Source: Actinomycetaceae bacterium
GTDB lineage: Bacteria > Actinomycetota > Actinomycetes > Actinomycetales > Actinomycetaceae
Length of the DNA stretch: 64,000 nt
Assembly: GCA_028724265.1 (NCBI GenBank)
Contig: JAQYDG010000007.1
Span: forward strand, 1 to 64,000
Direction: 5' to 3'
Shown here piece after piece: positions 45,166 to 54,704 of this stretch. The notes beneath the pieces are model-generated. The model was not told where the DNA came from. It saw nothing but the letters and a program-made list of their open reading frames with translations, and did no database searches. Position numbers and translations under genes: made by a program. Each line of letters opens with the position of its first letter. The first letter of the stretch is position 1.

Positions 45166-47319
45166 TCAGATATCGAGGAAACGCACATCGTGCGCATTGC
45201 GTTGGATGAAGGATCTGCGGGATTCCACATCCTCGCCCATCAGAATTGAGAATGTTTCATCAGTATCCGCAACTTCCCCGATCTCCACCTCTTTGAGGGT
45301 GCGCCTCTCCGGATCCATGGTCGTTTCCCACAGTTCTTCCGGATTCATCTCGCCCAAACCCTTGTATCGCTGGATACGCTGGGATTCGTCCTTCGGCAGT
45401 TTATGCCCAGCGTCGAGGCCTGCCTGGAGCTTCTCGTCACGCTCATTGTCGCTGAACACGAAATCGTGGGGAGCGTTCGTCCACTTGATGCGGTACAGAG
45501 GCGGCATCGCAACAAAAACATGCCCTTGCTCAATCAACGGACGCATATAGCGATACACCAACGTCAACAGCAGCGTCGCAATATGGGATCCATCCACATC
45601 AGCATCCGCCATGAAGATAATGCGGTTGTATCGCAGTTTGGAAATGTCGAATTCGTCCCCGATGCCCGTTCCGAACGCCGTAATCAGGCCTTGAATCGTC
45701 TCTGACGCGATCGCGCGATCAAATCGAGCCTTTTCCACATTCAGAATCTTGCCTCGAATCGGCATAATCGCCTGATGTTCAGGATCCCTACCGGTAAATG
45801 CCGAGCCACCGGCGGAATCGCCCTCCACAATGAAGATCTCGCACTCGTCAGGGTTCTTCGATGTGCAGTCCTTCAGTTTGCCTGGCATCGACGCGCTTTC
45901 CAACACTGACTTGCGCCGGGTTGCCTCCCGAGCTTTCCTCGCAGCCGCGCGCGCCGCATACGCCTGTGTTGCCTTATGAATGATGTTTTTCGCCTCGCTC
46001 GGATGCGACTCCAGCCACTCACTCAAATAGGCATACAGCTGCTGCTGAACGAATGTGCGCGCCTCGGTGTTGCCCAACTTCGTCTTCGTCTGACCCTCGA
46101 ATTGAGGGTTGCCGAGCTTCACCGAAATAATCGCCGTGAGCCCTTCGCGGATATCCTCGCCAGAAAGGTTAGGATCCTTATCCTTCAAGAGGTTCTTTTC
46201 GCGGGCATATTTATTGATGACGGAGGTGAGTGCTGCACGGAATCCTTCCTCGTGCATGCCGCCCTCTGTGGTATTGATCGTATTGGCGAACGTGAAGATT
46301 GTTTCCGAATAGGTGCCAACCCACTGCATAGCGATTTCAGCTTCAATCTGCTTGTCGCTATCTTCCGCCTCGAAGTAGATCACCTCGTCATTCACCGGTT
46401 CGGCCTTCTTCATCGAATTCAAGAAGTGCACATAATCCATCAGACCGCCGGTGTAGTAGTAACTGACCTTGCGGAAGTCTGGAATCTGGTGATCGTCGCT
46501 ATCCTCAGCATCCGGGGTGTTCCCAGCAATTTCATCGCCTTCAGCGATTGCTGTGGGGCGTTCATCAATCAACGTGATGCGCAAGCCCTTATTCAGGAAG
46601 CTCATCTGGTGAAAACGCTTGCGCAGAGTCTCAAAATCGAACTCCGTGGTTTCAAAAATATCGGGATCTGGCCAGAACGTCTGGATGGTTCCTGTCTGGT
46701 CTGTCGCCTCACCACGTTCCAACGGTTTGACGGTCTTGCCTCGTTCGTAGGAAATACGCCACACATAACCGTCGCGGTGAATTTCAGTTTCCATGCGTGT
46801 GGACAACGCATTCACCACCGACACGCCGACGCCGTGCAGACCGCCCGATACGGCATAGCCACCCTGCCCAAACTTGCCGCCCGCGTGCAGGATCGTCATC
46901 ACAACCTCAACGGCTGGCTTGTGCTCTGTCGGATGCTCGTCCACAGGAATCCCACGGCCGTGATCCTCCACGCGCACACCGCCATCTGGCAGCAGAGTGA
47001 CCACAATCAAGTCGTTGAATCCAGCGAGTGCCTCGTCAACAGAATTATCAACAACCTCGTACACCAAATGATGCAAGCCTCGCTCGCCCGTCGAACCGAT
47101 GTACATGCCTGGACGTTGGCGTACAGCCTCTAGACCTTCCAACACCGTAATATCCGAGGCATCGTAGATATGGTCTTTCGCTACCTGACCAACTCGGTGT
47201 TCGTCGTCAACAAAAGCATCATGAGCATCTGACGTATCTTCTTGTGCGGCGAGCATAGACTCGGCGTCATCAGTTTCTGCTTCGAATGTGGACGTGTTCT
47301 TCTCAACGTCTTCAGCCAC
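45166..47319 (-). CDS. gyrB: DNA gyrase subunit B
   Basis: 717 residues. GHKL ATPase domain with [23 protein letters not shown] and [15 protein letters not shown]; transducer domain; TOPRIM domain with [14 protein letters not shown] and [12 protein letters not shown]-terminal [18 protein letters not shown] ~45-residue acidic N-terminal extension and an acidic insert near residue 265 (AEDSDDH) make it longer than usual. GTG 47319 has AAGGAG 9 bases upstream. A promoter-like pair lies at 47510-47538. It probably heads a gyrB-gyrA-DUF3566 operon. Confidence 0.96.
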   Translation of the reverse strand: MAEDVEKNTSTFEAETDDAESMLAAQEDTSDAHDAFVDDEHRVGQVAKDHIYDASDITVLEGLEAVRQRPGMYIGSTGERGLHHLVYEVVDNSVDEALAGFNDLIVVTLLPDGGVRVEDHGRGIPVDEHPTEHKPAVEVVMTILHAGGKFGQGGYAVSGGLHGVGVSVVNALSTRMETEIHRDGYVWRISYERGKTVKPLERGEATDQTGTIQTFWPDPDIFETTEFDFETLRKRFHQMSFLNKGLRITLIDERPTAIAEGDEIAGNTPDAEDSDDHQIPDFRKVSYYYTGGLMDYVHFLNSMKKAEPVNDEVIYFEAEDSDKQIEAEIAMQWVGTYSETIFTFANTINTTEGGMHEEGFRAALTSVINKYAREKNLLKDKDPNLSGEDIREGLTAIISVKLGNPQFEGQTKTKLGNTEARTFVQQQLYAYLSEWLESHPSEAKNIIHKATQAYAARAAARKAREATRRKSVLESASMPGKLKDCTSKNPDECEIFIVEGDSAGGSAFTGRDPEHQAIMPIRGKILNVEKARFDRAIASETIQGLITAFGTGIGDEFDISKLRYNRIIFMADADVDGSHIATLLLTLVYRYMRPLIEQGHVFVAMPPLYRIKWTNAPHDFVFSDNERDEKLQAGLDAGHKLPKDESQRIQRYKGLGEMNPEELWETTMDPERRTLKEVEIGEVADTDETFSILMGEDVESRRSFIQRNAHDVRFLDI

Positions 47320-47509
47320 GAGTGCCGTTCTCCTTCAATTGCCGTCATGAGGTGCTTCATGTGGTTTCTGTGGATCCATCCATAGTCGGTTTCATTCAGT
47401 TCGCACGCAGGCGGCCTCACAGATTCAACACGCGATTTCAACACATACTGCGTTGTCAAAAGCGATGACCCCACTACCGTAGTCCCCTACATGAAGCACG
47501 ATAGATGCT

Positions 47510-47538
47510 ATTCTAGCGCAAAATAGGCATATTTTCGA
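47510..47538 (-). promoter_or_regulatory. Candidate gyrB promoter
   Basis: On the minus strand TCGAAA (47538-47533) and TAGAAT (47515-47510) are 17 bases apart, giving a leader of about 185 bases before the gyrB GTG. gyr leaders are often supercoiling-responsive; that is inference here. Confidence 0.35.
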
Positions 47539-47610
47539 CGTTCCGTTGCGGAGGTTCCGTTGTGATTGACACCTAATGACGCCTTATACTTCGGCTCAAC
47601 CTAATACTTC

Positions 47611-48141
47611 CTAATACTTCGGCCCGAGGATACGAATAGTGGTGACGATGCCCCGGCCAACTTCCTTTTCGATCGCTGAACGCAACGTCGCGACCAACGC
47701 CTTGAGCTGGGAAGCCCAGGAGGCAGAACTAGCGCGAATCGTCAGCACCCCATCATCCGTAAAATCCTCGATCAACGCGTGACGGGCAACGGTTTCACCC
47801 ACAATATGCGGCCACCGAGCGCGCACGGATGCTACGTCAATCTGGCGCTGCCAACCTTGGCGAGCCACCACACGCGTCAGCACGCTCCCAAGCAGCTGAG
47901 GATCACGCCAGGAGGGTCTCGGTCCAGAAAACACACCCTCCTGACCTGGATTAAACACTGCAATCTCCGGCCCATCATGCTGACGGGAAGAGTCCAACAT
48001 CTGGGCATATCGCACGCTGGGTTTTCGCCGCGTGAACCCGCGAACATATGCTGCCTGACGCACCCGCATCAAAGCCTTGAGGGCGATCGCATCCCCATTC
48101 TTGCGTGCCGCAGCCGCGCGCGCCTCAGCGATTCTGCTCAT
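47611..48141 (-). CDS. DUF721/DciA-family protein
   Basis: 176 residues. The C-terminal half (about 85-176) is the DUF721 domain: WPHIVGETVARHALIEDFTDDGVLTIRAS read around VARH, SWASQLKALVATL and RILGP. DciA proteins load the replicative helicase in bacteria lacking DnaC/DnaI. The N-terminus is basic, with RGFTRRKPSVRY. The start overlaps the end of recF by 17 bp, giving tight coupling in the dnaN-recF-dciA order usual for actinobacteria. Confidence 0.9.
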   Translation of the reverse strand: MSRIAEARAAAARKNGDAIALKALMRVRQAAYVRGFTRRKPSVRYAQMLDSSRQHDGPEIAVFNPGQEGVFSGPRPSWRDPQLLGSVLTRVVARQGWQRQIDVASVRARWPHIVGETVARHALIEDFTDDGVLTIRASSASWASQLKALVATLRSAIEKEVGRGIVTTIRILGPKY

Positions 48142-49579
48142 GCGATGCTCGCTGTGCGTCTCTCAGTGCGTCTGAGGCTGCTGCTTCTGCTTCCGTAGCT
48201 GCTACGTCAGATTCATCGGTCGTCGATTCAGTCGTGGCACCGGTGTCCACATCTGTGGGCGAACCACGATGGACAACCGACTGATGCACAGTGAACGTGT
48301 GTGCCGCCAGTGAGTCAGGCACATCGTCACCAACAGCGGCAGTAATAAAAACTTGAGTAGCATGCTGAACGATATCAGCCAGTCGGCTTCTGCGGCGCGA
48401 ATCCAGCTCAGCGAACACATCATCCAAGATCAGGATTGGCTCATCTTCCCCAGCCCACATGCCAGACTCGTCGGTACGCAACAGCTCCCACGACGCCATG
48501 CGCAACGCCAGCGCGAAACTCCACGATTCTCCATGGGATGCATATCCCCGCGCAGGCAAGGAATCAAGCCACAGCACCATATCGTCACGATGTGGCCCGA
48601 CGAGGTTGATGCCCCTGTCGATTTCTTCCTTCTGACGCATCTCAATCAGGTTTCTGAACTGTGCACGCACAGCTTGAACATCTTGTAAAACGCTGTCGTG
48701 ATGCAGAAGCGATGCCTCCGCGCTCTCCGGGTGCAACGCAAAATCCTCGCCGCGAGGAAGATCAACGCCGGACGCATCCACACTCGCCCGATATGCGAGA
48801 CGCGCAGCTGCAGGATGCGGTGTGAGCCGAGCATAAAAATCGGCAACAAACGGCCTCAACCCACTGATGATCTGGGCTCTGGCAGCAGTCAGCTCACTTC
48901 CCAGATTGACGAGCGGTTCACTAAAAGCGTCCAGCGCATCAAGATCCACATGGCGCCCCGCATGCTGTGCTGCACGCAGCTTCTTCAAAAGCGCGGCTCG
49001 CTGCACACTTATCTTGTGATAGTCGGACGCAATGGAGGCAAGACGCGGGTGCAGCTGAACCATCACAGAATCAAGAAAACTGCGCCTCACCTGGGGATCA
49101 CCACGAACTAGATCTAGATCGTCAGGCGAAAAGAGAACAGAGCGCACGATGCCGAGAATCTCGGGAGGCCTCACCGCACCGCGATTGATACGTGCCCGAT
49201 TCGCATGCCCTGCATAAATCTCAACGTCCAACGTTGTTGCTTGAGCGGCGCTGGAGTTCGCGCCGGCGGGCTTTGCACCAGACGTGCCCTCGACACCTGA
49301 CGAGGCCTGACCCACGCCCTGCCGCGCATCAGGTGTGCCAGGTACGTCATGAATCACTCGTGCACGGATCACCGCAGCATTGGAACCTTGCCGTATCATC
49401 GCCGAATCGGACGAGACGCGATGACTCGAAAGGGTCGCTAAATAGTTGATTGCCTCAACGATATTCGTTTTTCCCTGACCATTCTCGCCGATCAATGCGG
49501 TTACCCCAGGTTCAAAATGAACCAGCAGGTTCTCGTATGACCTGAAATTTGACAGAGCCAGATCAGAAATAAACATCAT
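48125..49579 (-). CDS. recF: DNA replication and repair protein RecF
   Basis: 484 residues. Walker A GENGQGKTNIVEAINYLA, the RecF signature LFSPDDLDLVRGDPQVRRSFLD, GPHRDDM and the Walker B/D-loop LILDDVFAELDSRRRSRL are present. RecF guides RecA loading at gaps. It is longer than typical (about 370-400) because of a Gly/Ser/Ala insert at about 80-115 and a Thr/Glu-rich C-terminal tail past residue 445. It begins 121 bp after dnaN. Confidence 0.95.
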   Translation of the reverse strand: MMFISDLALSNFRSYENLLVHFEPGVTALIGENGQGKTNIVEAINYLATLSSHRVSSDSAMIRQGSNAAVIRARVIHDVPGTPDARQGVGQASSGVEGTSGAKPAGANSSAAQATTLDVEIYAGHANRARINRGAVRPPEILGIVRSVLFSPDDLDLVRGDPQVRRSFLDSVMVQLHPRLASIASDYHKISVQRAALLKKLRAAQHAGRHVDLDALDAFSEPLVNLGSELTAARAQIISGLRPFVADFYARLTPHPAAARLAYRASVDASGVDLPRGEDFALHPESAEASLLHHDSVLQDVQAVRAQFRNLIEMRQKEEIDRGINLVGPHRDDMVLWLDSLPARGYASHGESWSFALALRMASWELLRTDESGMWAGEDEPILILDDVFAELDSRRRSRLADIVQHATQVFITAAVGDDVPDSLAAHTFTVHQSVVHRGSPTDVDTGATTESTTDESDVAATEAEAAASDALRDAQRASHEQNR

Positions 49580-49700
49580 TCACATCATAGCCAGCCCGAG
49601 GCCAGCCGCAGCGATTTCTCTTCGTCTACAACGTGTAATACACAGCAGCCACACCTGCAGAATCAGAGCCGTATAGCCGTATAGAGAACCAGCCAGCAGA

Positions 49701-50840
49701 TCAGGCTCCATAGGTGCGTATTGGCATCACCAACAGTTTGAAATCCTCTCTGTCGTCGTCCTCCCCTTCTTGTTGGCCGGTCAGTACGGCCGGCTTGACC
49801 GGCGACGTGAAGCTGAGGCGGAGCGAATCCGTTGTCAACGCTTGCAGACCATCCTGCAGATACGTGGGATTGAACGCGATCGTCAAAGGATCACCCACCA
49901 AAGCAGCAGGGAGAAACTCTTCAGTCTGAGCCGTGTCACCCTGCCCAGCAAAGAGTTGAACCTGACCATCGGAGAACTTCAACGACACAGCTGAATTCTT
50001 CTGGACAACAACGCGTGCACGCTTCAAGGCGTCAAGTAGATCGCGGCGGTTGATAATCGCATGCCCGGCCACGCTGGACGGGAACAGGCTGCGCACCTGC
50101 GGATAGTCCCCGTCGATTCGATGCACGAGGCTCTGACGCCCAGCAGAGCAGAAGCCAACATATCCTGTTGCGGAATTGTCCCCAATAAACACCTCAACGT
50201 CCCCCACAGAGCCGAGGCTCTTCGCAATATCCGAAAGCCGCGAAGCACGGATGAGGATGCGGTTCTTATAGGAGGGATCCTCTGGTGTCCACTGCACCTC
50301 GCGCAAGGCCAGGCGATAGCGGTCTGTTGCCAAAAGGGAGAGGTGGTCACCGTCGATTTCAATCGAGACGGACACAAGAAGAGGAAGAGTGTCGTCATTC
50401 GAGGCAGCTGACACAACCTGGGAAACAGCTTGTTGGAGTTCTGCACCTTCGATTGTGCCCGTTTTCTGAGGCATATCAGGAAATTCGGGCAGCTGCTCAA
50501 TCGGCATCAGATGCATTGACACTTTCGCACTGCCGCACGTCAGCTGGAGGCGCCCGTTGACGTCCTCGATATCAACATCCTGGTGGGGTGCGGTACGGAT
50601 CCATTCCGAGAGAAGATGCCCATACACCAACACCTCGCCTTCCTGATCCACATCAGCTTCGATCGTGGCATGGGATGTGAGGTCTGGATCGTAGGCGGAG
50701 AGGAGTAGCGTGCCATCTTGCCGAGCAATCAGGCGTAAACCGCTGAAAATCACAGATGCAGGATGTGCTGGGATCGTGCGTGCAACCCAGGAAACAGCAT
50801 CGGCAAATACATCGTGGTCAACATGCAGTTTCACGTTCAA
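49701..50840 (-). CDS. dnaN: DNA polymerase III sliding clamp (beta subunit)
   Basis: 379 residues, three repeats of the clamp fold. MNVKLHVDHDVFADAVSWV, LLSAYDPDLTSHATI, VLVYGHLLSEWIR and the closing ...LLVMPIRTYGA (compare the usual MPMR/PIR terminal motif) are clear. It tethers polymerase to DNA. Lies 440 bp from dnaA on the same strand; the gap holds DnaA boxes. Confidence 0.96.
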   Translation of the reverse strand: MNVKLHVDHDVFADAVSWVARTIPAHPASVIFSGLRLIARQDGTLLLSAYDPDLTSHATIEADVDQEGEVLVYGHLLSEWIRTAPHQDVDIEDVNGRLQLTCGSAKVSMHLMPIEQLPEFPDMPQKTGTIEGAELQQAVSQVVSAASNDDTLPLLVSVSIEIDGDHLSLLATDRYRLALREVQWTPEDPSYKNRILIRASRLSDIAKSLGSVGDVEVFIGDNSATGYVGFCSAGRQSLVHRIDGDYPQVRSLFPSSVAGHAIINRRDLLDALKRARVVVQKNSAVSLKFSDGQVQLFAGQGDTAQTEEFLPAALVGDPLTIAFNPTYLQDGLQALTTDSLRLSFTSPVKPAVLTGQQEGEDDDREDFKLLVMPIRTYGA

Positions 50841-51060
50841 CCTCCACGTTCAACCTTTTTTAGAAAACTGCCTTCCAGTGTACGCGATGAACACCGTCAA
50901 AACTGCATGATGATTGCATTCATTTCTCCCTCATAAAGAACATTATTGTAATTTCACGCATGTTATTACATAAAGATAAGCGCAATCGGTTGTTGTATGC
51001 ACAGTGCGCTACCAGAGGAAGTTCGGCTAAGTATTTATGTAGTAGTAGTAATAGGGGCTG

Positions 51061-51211
51061 TGGATAGTGTGGAAAACGGCATTCTTCCGCATCAGTTCTA
51101 TCAAATGACGTGTTGATGAAGAAGCGCGAAAAACTGTGGATAACTTTTAAACCTGTGGATAATCTTGATATAGCACAAAGTTATCCACATCCACGGGTGA
51201 GCTATCCACTG
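51061..51211. other. oriC: DnaA-box cluster between dnaA and dnaN (origin candidate)
   Basis: Exact boxes: TGTGGATAA at 51137-51145 and 51156-51164, and TTATCCACA at 51183-51191. Weaker copies are TGTGGATAG (51061-51069) and CTATCCACT (51203-51211). The flanking 50930-51060 is A/T-rich (many TTATT/TAGTAGTAG words), suitable as an unwinding element. The rest of the dnaA-dnaN gap (50841-51280) has no gene. Confidence 0.75.
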
Positions 51212-51280
51212 ATTTAATAGAGTCATCATCGCTTTGTCCACAGGCATGTGAGCCTCATGCAGGGCAGGTCTCTGCCGTCG

Positions 51281-52990
51281 CTACGCCATCGATGATCCGT
51301 GTTGAGCAGCCTGTTTAATACGTGTGGTGAGCTCCGAGACTTGGTTGAAAATTGTTTGTTTTTCAGCCATTTGCCGGTCAATCTTGCGATAAGCATGCAT
51401 TACGGTGGTGTGATCGCGTCCGCCGAAAATCGATCCGATCTTAGGGAGCGACAGATCTGTCATTTCGCGGGCGAGGTACATTGCGATCTGACGCGGGAGG
51501 ACGAGGCTTCGGGAGCGGTCGGTTCCCGTCAAATCATCGATGGAAATCTGAAAGTAGGATGCTGTCTGAGCCATGATGAGGCTGGCGGTGATCGTCAGTG
51601 AGTCTTCTGAGGAAATCATATCCTTGAGGACAAGCTCCGCCAGCTGCAGGTCAACGGCCTGGTCGGAAAGATCGGCAAATGCAGTCACCCTTCTGAGGGC
51701 ACCCTCCATTTCGCGCACGTTCGTCGTCATATTCGTGGCGATATATTCCTGTACTTCGCGCGGCACCACAATATCGTCAAGCGCAGCCTTCTTATCCAGG
51801 ATGGCGATACGCGTTTCTAAATTTGGCCTGTCGATTGCTGCGGTGACGCCTGAAGAAAACCGCGAAATCATGCGCTCTTCAAAACCATGCAGCAGATTAG
51901 GCGCCACATCGGAGGTAATCACAATCTGCTTATTCGCGTTGGTGAGTGCATTAAACGTATGGAAGAACTCCTCCACAGTAGAGTCACGCCCGCCAATGAA
52001 CTGAATATCGTCGATGAGCAGGATATCGACGTTGCGGAACTGATCCTTGAACTGAGCCTGAGTACCGTCCCGCAGGGCGTTGATGAACTCATTGGTGAAC
52101 TCCTCAGCAGAGGCATAGCGAACGCGAATGTCCTGGAAAAGATCCAGGGCGTAGTTCCCGATCGCGTGCATCAGGTGGGTCTTTCCCATTCCTGAATCCG
52201 AGTAGAGGAACAGCGGGTTGTACGTGGTGCCCGGCGTTTCTGCAACGGCAAGCGATGTGGCTGCAGCGAAACGATTGGATTCACCAATCACAAAGGAATC
52301 AAAGGTGTATTTCGGATTCAGCCGCGCATTCGTCCACGGCTGTGACGGCTGGTGATAGTGGCGTCGTGCTTCGTGGTTGTGCGTCTCGCGGTTATCGCGG
52401 ACAGGAGCTGCAGACTCCCGAGCACCCTCAGATCGAGCTGGTTGAGTATTCTGATGATTCGCCTGAGTGTTCGTCCCCTCCGCGCCGTTACGTCCTGGCT
52501 CGTCAACGGGGACTGACGACAGATCGGAAGCATAGGGAGGGAAAGTACGGGAAGGCGAATCTGAAGGCGATGTTGAAAGCGATTCAGCACGCGAGTCCGG
52601 AGATAAATCTGAAGGTGAATCTGGCCGCGAGTCTGAAGGTGATCCTGACCGTAAGCTAGGCTGTGCTGATGCTGATCCTTGTGCTGGTTCGTGTGTGACG
52701 GCATCTGATGCGGGCGGCATCTCGTTCACAGAGGGATCTACAGCAATCTTGAGTGTGACAGGGTGATTCACGATGTCCGAGAGGATCTTCGTCATCTGCC
52801 CGGCAACATGGTCGAGAATCCACGTGCGCACGAAATCGCTGCCCACGGCAACAATAAAAACATCGTCAGCAAAAGAAAGAGGATGTGCCATGCGCACAAA
52901 AGCGAGCTGAGAATCAGAGAGGGAACCGGCTTCACGAAGTAATTCGCCTGCCGCGATCCACATATTCTCTGCTGGGCTTGAATGAGGCAT
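51281..52990 (-). CDS. dnaA: Chromosomal replication initiator DnaA
   Basis: 569 residues. Domain I (1-90, NMWIAAGELL start), a long Ser/Asp/Pro-rich domain II, the AAA+ domain with Walker A SDSGMGKTHLM, Walker B ILLIDDIQF, and the C-terminal helix-turn-helix with the signature GGRDHTTVMHAYRKID. It binds boxes, opens oriC and loads helicase. ATG 52990 is chosen because AAAGGA lies 8 bases upstream; ATG 52999 is too close to it. Domain II contains degenerate SDS/SPSD repeats. No orf separates it from the origin boxes on either side. Confidence 0.96.
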   Translation of the reverse strand: MPHSSPAENMWIAAGELLREAGSLSDSQLAFVRMAHPLSFADDVFIVAVGSDFVRTWILDHVAGQMTKILSDIVNHPVTLKIAVDPSVNEMPPASDAVTHEPAQGSASAQPSLRSGSPSDSRPDSPSDLSPDSRAESLSTSPSDSPSRTFPPYASDLSSVPVDEPGRNGAEGTNTQANHQNTQPARSEGARESAAPVRDNRETHNHEARRHYHQPSQPWTNARLNPKYTFDSFVIGESNRFAAATSLAVAETPGTTYNPLFLYSDSGMGKTHLMHAIGNYALDLFQDIRVRYASAEEFTNEFINALRDGTQAQFKDQFRNVDILLIDDIQFIGGRDSTVEEFFHTFNALTNANKQIVITSDVAPNLLHGFEERMISRFSSGVTAAIDRPNLETRIAILDKKAALDDIVVPREVQEYIATNMTTNVREMEGALRRVTAFADLSDQAVDLQLAELVLKDMISSEDSLTITASLIMAQTASYFQISIDDLTGTDRSRSLVLPRQIAMYLAREMTDLSLPKIGSIFGGRDHTTVMHAYRKIDRQMAEKQTIFNQVSELTTRIKQAAQHGSSMA

Positions 52991-53195
52991 TCCTGCCATC
53001 CTTTCCGCTTTGATGTTTCCGTTTCCATGCCTGGAACGTGAGTGCACAGCTTCGGTGTGTTTGCATGAGCCGCTCGTGAAAGTGGTTCACACAGTGCGGG
53101 ACTGTTTCCACGTATCAACAGGCCTTGTGGAAAACCTCTGGCATAAGGAGTTTAAGCTTATGCATATCTGGGCAAGAATCCGAGGAACTCACCGG

Positions 53196-53384
53196 TTATC
53201 CACAATTGTGAACGGGAAACTTCCACAAGTGTTTATATCCTAGAGCAAGAAAACGCACCGAAATACCAAGTTATCCACAGCCTTGTCCACACCTGTGGAA
53301 ATTACAAAATTGTAATTCCATATGTGTAAGCGCCCTATCACTTGCAAAGGTCGTGGCTGACGAGTGTCCACAGCTGTGGATCTT
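53196..53384. other. oriC: DnaA-box cluster between dnaA and rpmH (origin candidate)
   Basis: Exact TTATCCACA at 53196-53204 and 53271-53279; near copies TTGTCCACA (53283-53291), TGTGGAAAT (53294-53302), GTGTCCACA (53364-53372) and TGTGGATCT (53375-53383). The divergent dnaA and rpmH genes flank it, and A/T-rich TATATCC and AAATTAC stretches are included. The remainder of 52991-53619 contains no gene and probably the two promoters. Confidence 0.75.
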
Positions 53385-53619
53385 GACGAGGAATTGCACT
53401 GGCGTAATTAGTAAACGCGGGTTGCCGACATGACGGCTGGGGAACCATTGTGTGCAGTGTCGCACCATCGTTGTGCGTACGTTGACCGACTGGCGTTATT
53501 TCGCGTAAAGTCGTGTAGTCAGGTGTCACAAAGCACCATTGTTTTGGTCCAACGCTAGAAGTGAACCCTCTTTATGCGGATCTACGCCTAGCGATAGTTG
53601 AAAAGTAGAGGTAGGAACA

Positions 53620-53754
53620 GTGAAGCGCACATTCCAGCCGAATAACCGTCACCGCGCTAAGGTTCATGGTTTTCGTCAGCGTATGAGTACGCGTGCAGGC
53701 CGTGCCGTACTTGCGGCTCGTCGGCGTAAAGGGCGTCACGCAATCGCTGCCTGA
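53620..53754 (+). CDS. rpmH: 50S ribosomal protein L34
   Basis: 44 residues, starting [19 protein letters not shown] and ending in the usual basic [22 protein letters not shown] tail. GTG start with AGGTAGGA upstream. It opens the rpmH-rnpA-yidD-yidC-jag-rsmG run, and rnpA begins 3 bases after its stop. It is too short for simple ORF cut-offs. Confidence 0.96.
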   Translation: MKRTFQPNNRHRAKVHGFRQRMSTRAGRAVLAARRRKGRHAIAA

Positions 53755-53757
53755 ACG

Positions 53758-54132
53758 ATGCTCGCCGCTCAAAACCGGATGCGGCGATCAGAGGATTTCG
53801 TTCGAGCCTTCCACGGTGTAAAAGGAACAAGCTCCCGAGTTCTCGTTTTTCTGCGCCGCGCAGATGTTGATCATCAAGCCGACCTCACAGATGTGAAGGT
53901 CGGCTTTGTGGTACCCAAAAGTGTGGGTAATTCCGTAGTGCGCCACACTGTGTCCCGAAAGCTGAGGCACATTATGAGGGCAAGACTCCATGAATTCCAT
54001 CCGGGTGATCTGGTGGTTGTGCGCGCTCTCCCCCCATCGGCTGATGCCTCATCGGAGGATCTGGCACGCGATATTGACGCCGCCTGCCTCAAGATTTCTC
54101 GGCGTATGGCGAAGCGTGATGCACATGCGTGA
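53758..54132 (+). CDS. rnpA: Ribonuclease P protein component
   Basis: 124 residues. The basic protein partner of RNase P RNA, which trims tRNA 5' ends. MRRSEDFVRAF, VGFVVPKSVGNSVVRHTVSRKLRHIMR (the RNR-type motif read around RKLRH) and GDLVVVRALP fit the family. It is coupled to rpmH. Confidence 0.93.
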   Translation: MLAAQNRMRRSEDFVRAFHGVKGTSSRVLVFLRRADVDHQADLTDVKVGFVVPKSVGNSVVRHTVSRKLRHIMRARLHEFHPGDLVVVRALPPSADASSEDLARDIDAACLKISRRMAKRDAHA

Positions 54133-54144
54133 GAGCCTCAACTG

Positions 54145-54564
54145 ATGTCCCGCATAGGTACGATAGGTGCGATGATTTCCCGCGCTCTGAGCACTGTGCT
54201 GATGCTGCCGATTCGCTGGTATCAGAAGACGATATCGCCGTTTACCCCGCGCAGGTGCCGATATGAACCAACGTGTTCGGCCTATGCGATACAGGCTTTG
54301 AAGATTCACGGGCCAGTGAAAGGGCTCGTCTTGGCGTTCTGGCGCGTCATCCGGTGTAATCCGTGGAGTAAAGGCGGGGTGGATCGGGTGCCGCCGAAAG
54401 GAGAATGGCCTCACAAGCCACTTGGCCACGCGGAGCTGATGGAACTCTATGCCCAGGAAGACGCTCAGATTTCTCGCAACAATCAGAACAATATGCGTGA
54501 GGAAGATTCAGGAGGCAGCGCAATGATTGCGCCGCGCTTACGCCACGCAGATGTGGCAATATAG
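54145..54564 (+). CDS. yidD: Membrane protein insertion efficiency factor YidD
   Basis: 139 residues. Amphipathic helix, then the family core RWYQKTISPFTPRRCRYEPTCSAYAIQAL, with the Cys pair, and RCNPWSKGGVDRVP. It assists YidC. Start ATG 54145 (alternative ATG 54172, with AGGTGCG just before it). The polar tail beyond residue 95 is longer than in most YidD proteins. Confidence 0.92.
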   Translation: MSRIGTIGAMISRALSTVLMLPIRWYQKTISPFTPRRCRYEPTCSAYAIQALKIHGPVKGLVLAFWRVIRCNPWSKGGVDRVPPKGEWPHKPLGHAELMELYAQEDAQISRNNQNNMREEDSGGSAMIAPRLRHADVAI

Positions 54565-54704
54565 ACCGCTCTATCAGAGCAAAAAAGTAAAAAACATGGA
54601 AGAATAGGGCGCGTACGTCACGATTGTGGCACGAACTGCATGTCTGAGAAGAATCACTGGCGTGGCAGCAGACGTTTCAACATTCATCGACTAGAGGAAT
54701 ATCA

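Noticed and set aside
45976..47133. Long open frame opposite gyrB
   Set aside because: A 385-residue plus-strand frame is a shadow of the certain gyrB gene; no start signal or domain.
54565..54600. GCTC-5-GAGC followed by A-run after yidD as a terminator
   Set aside because: The run is A, not T, in the direction of transcription and the stem is only 4 bp.
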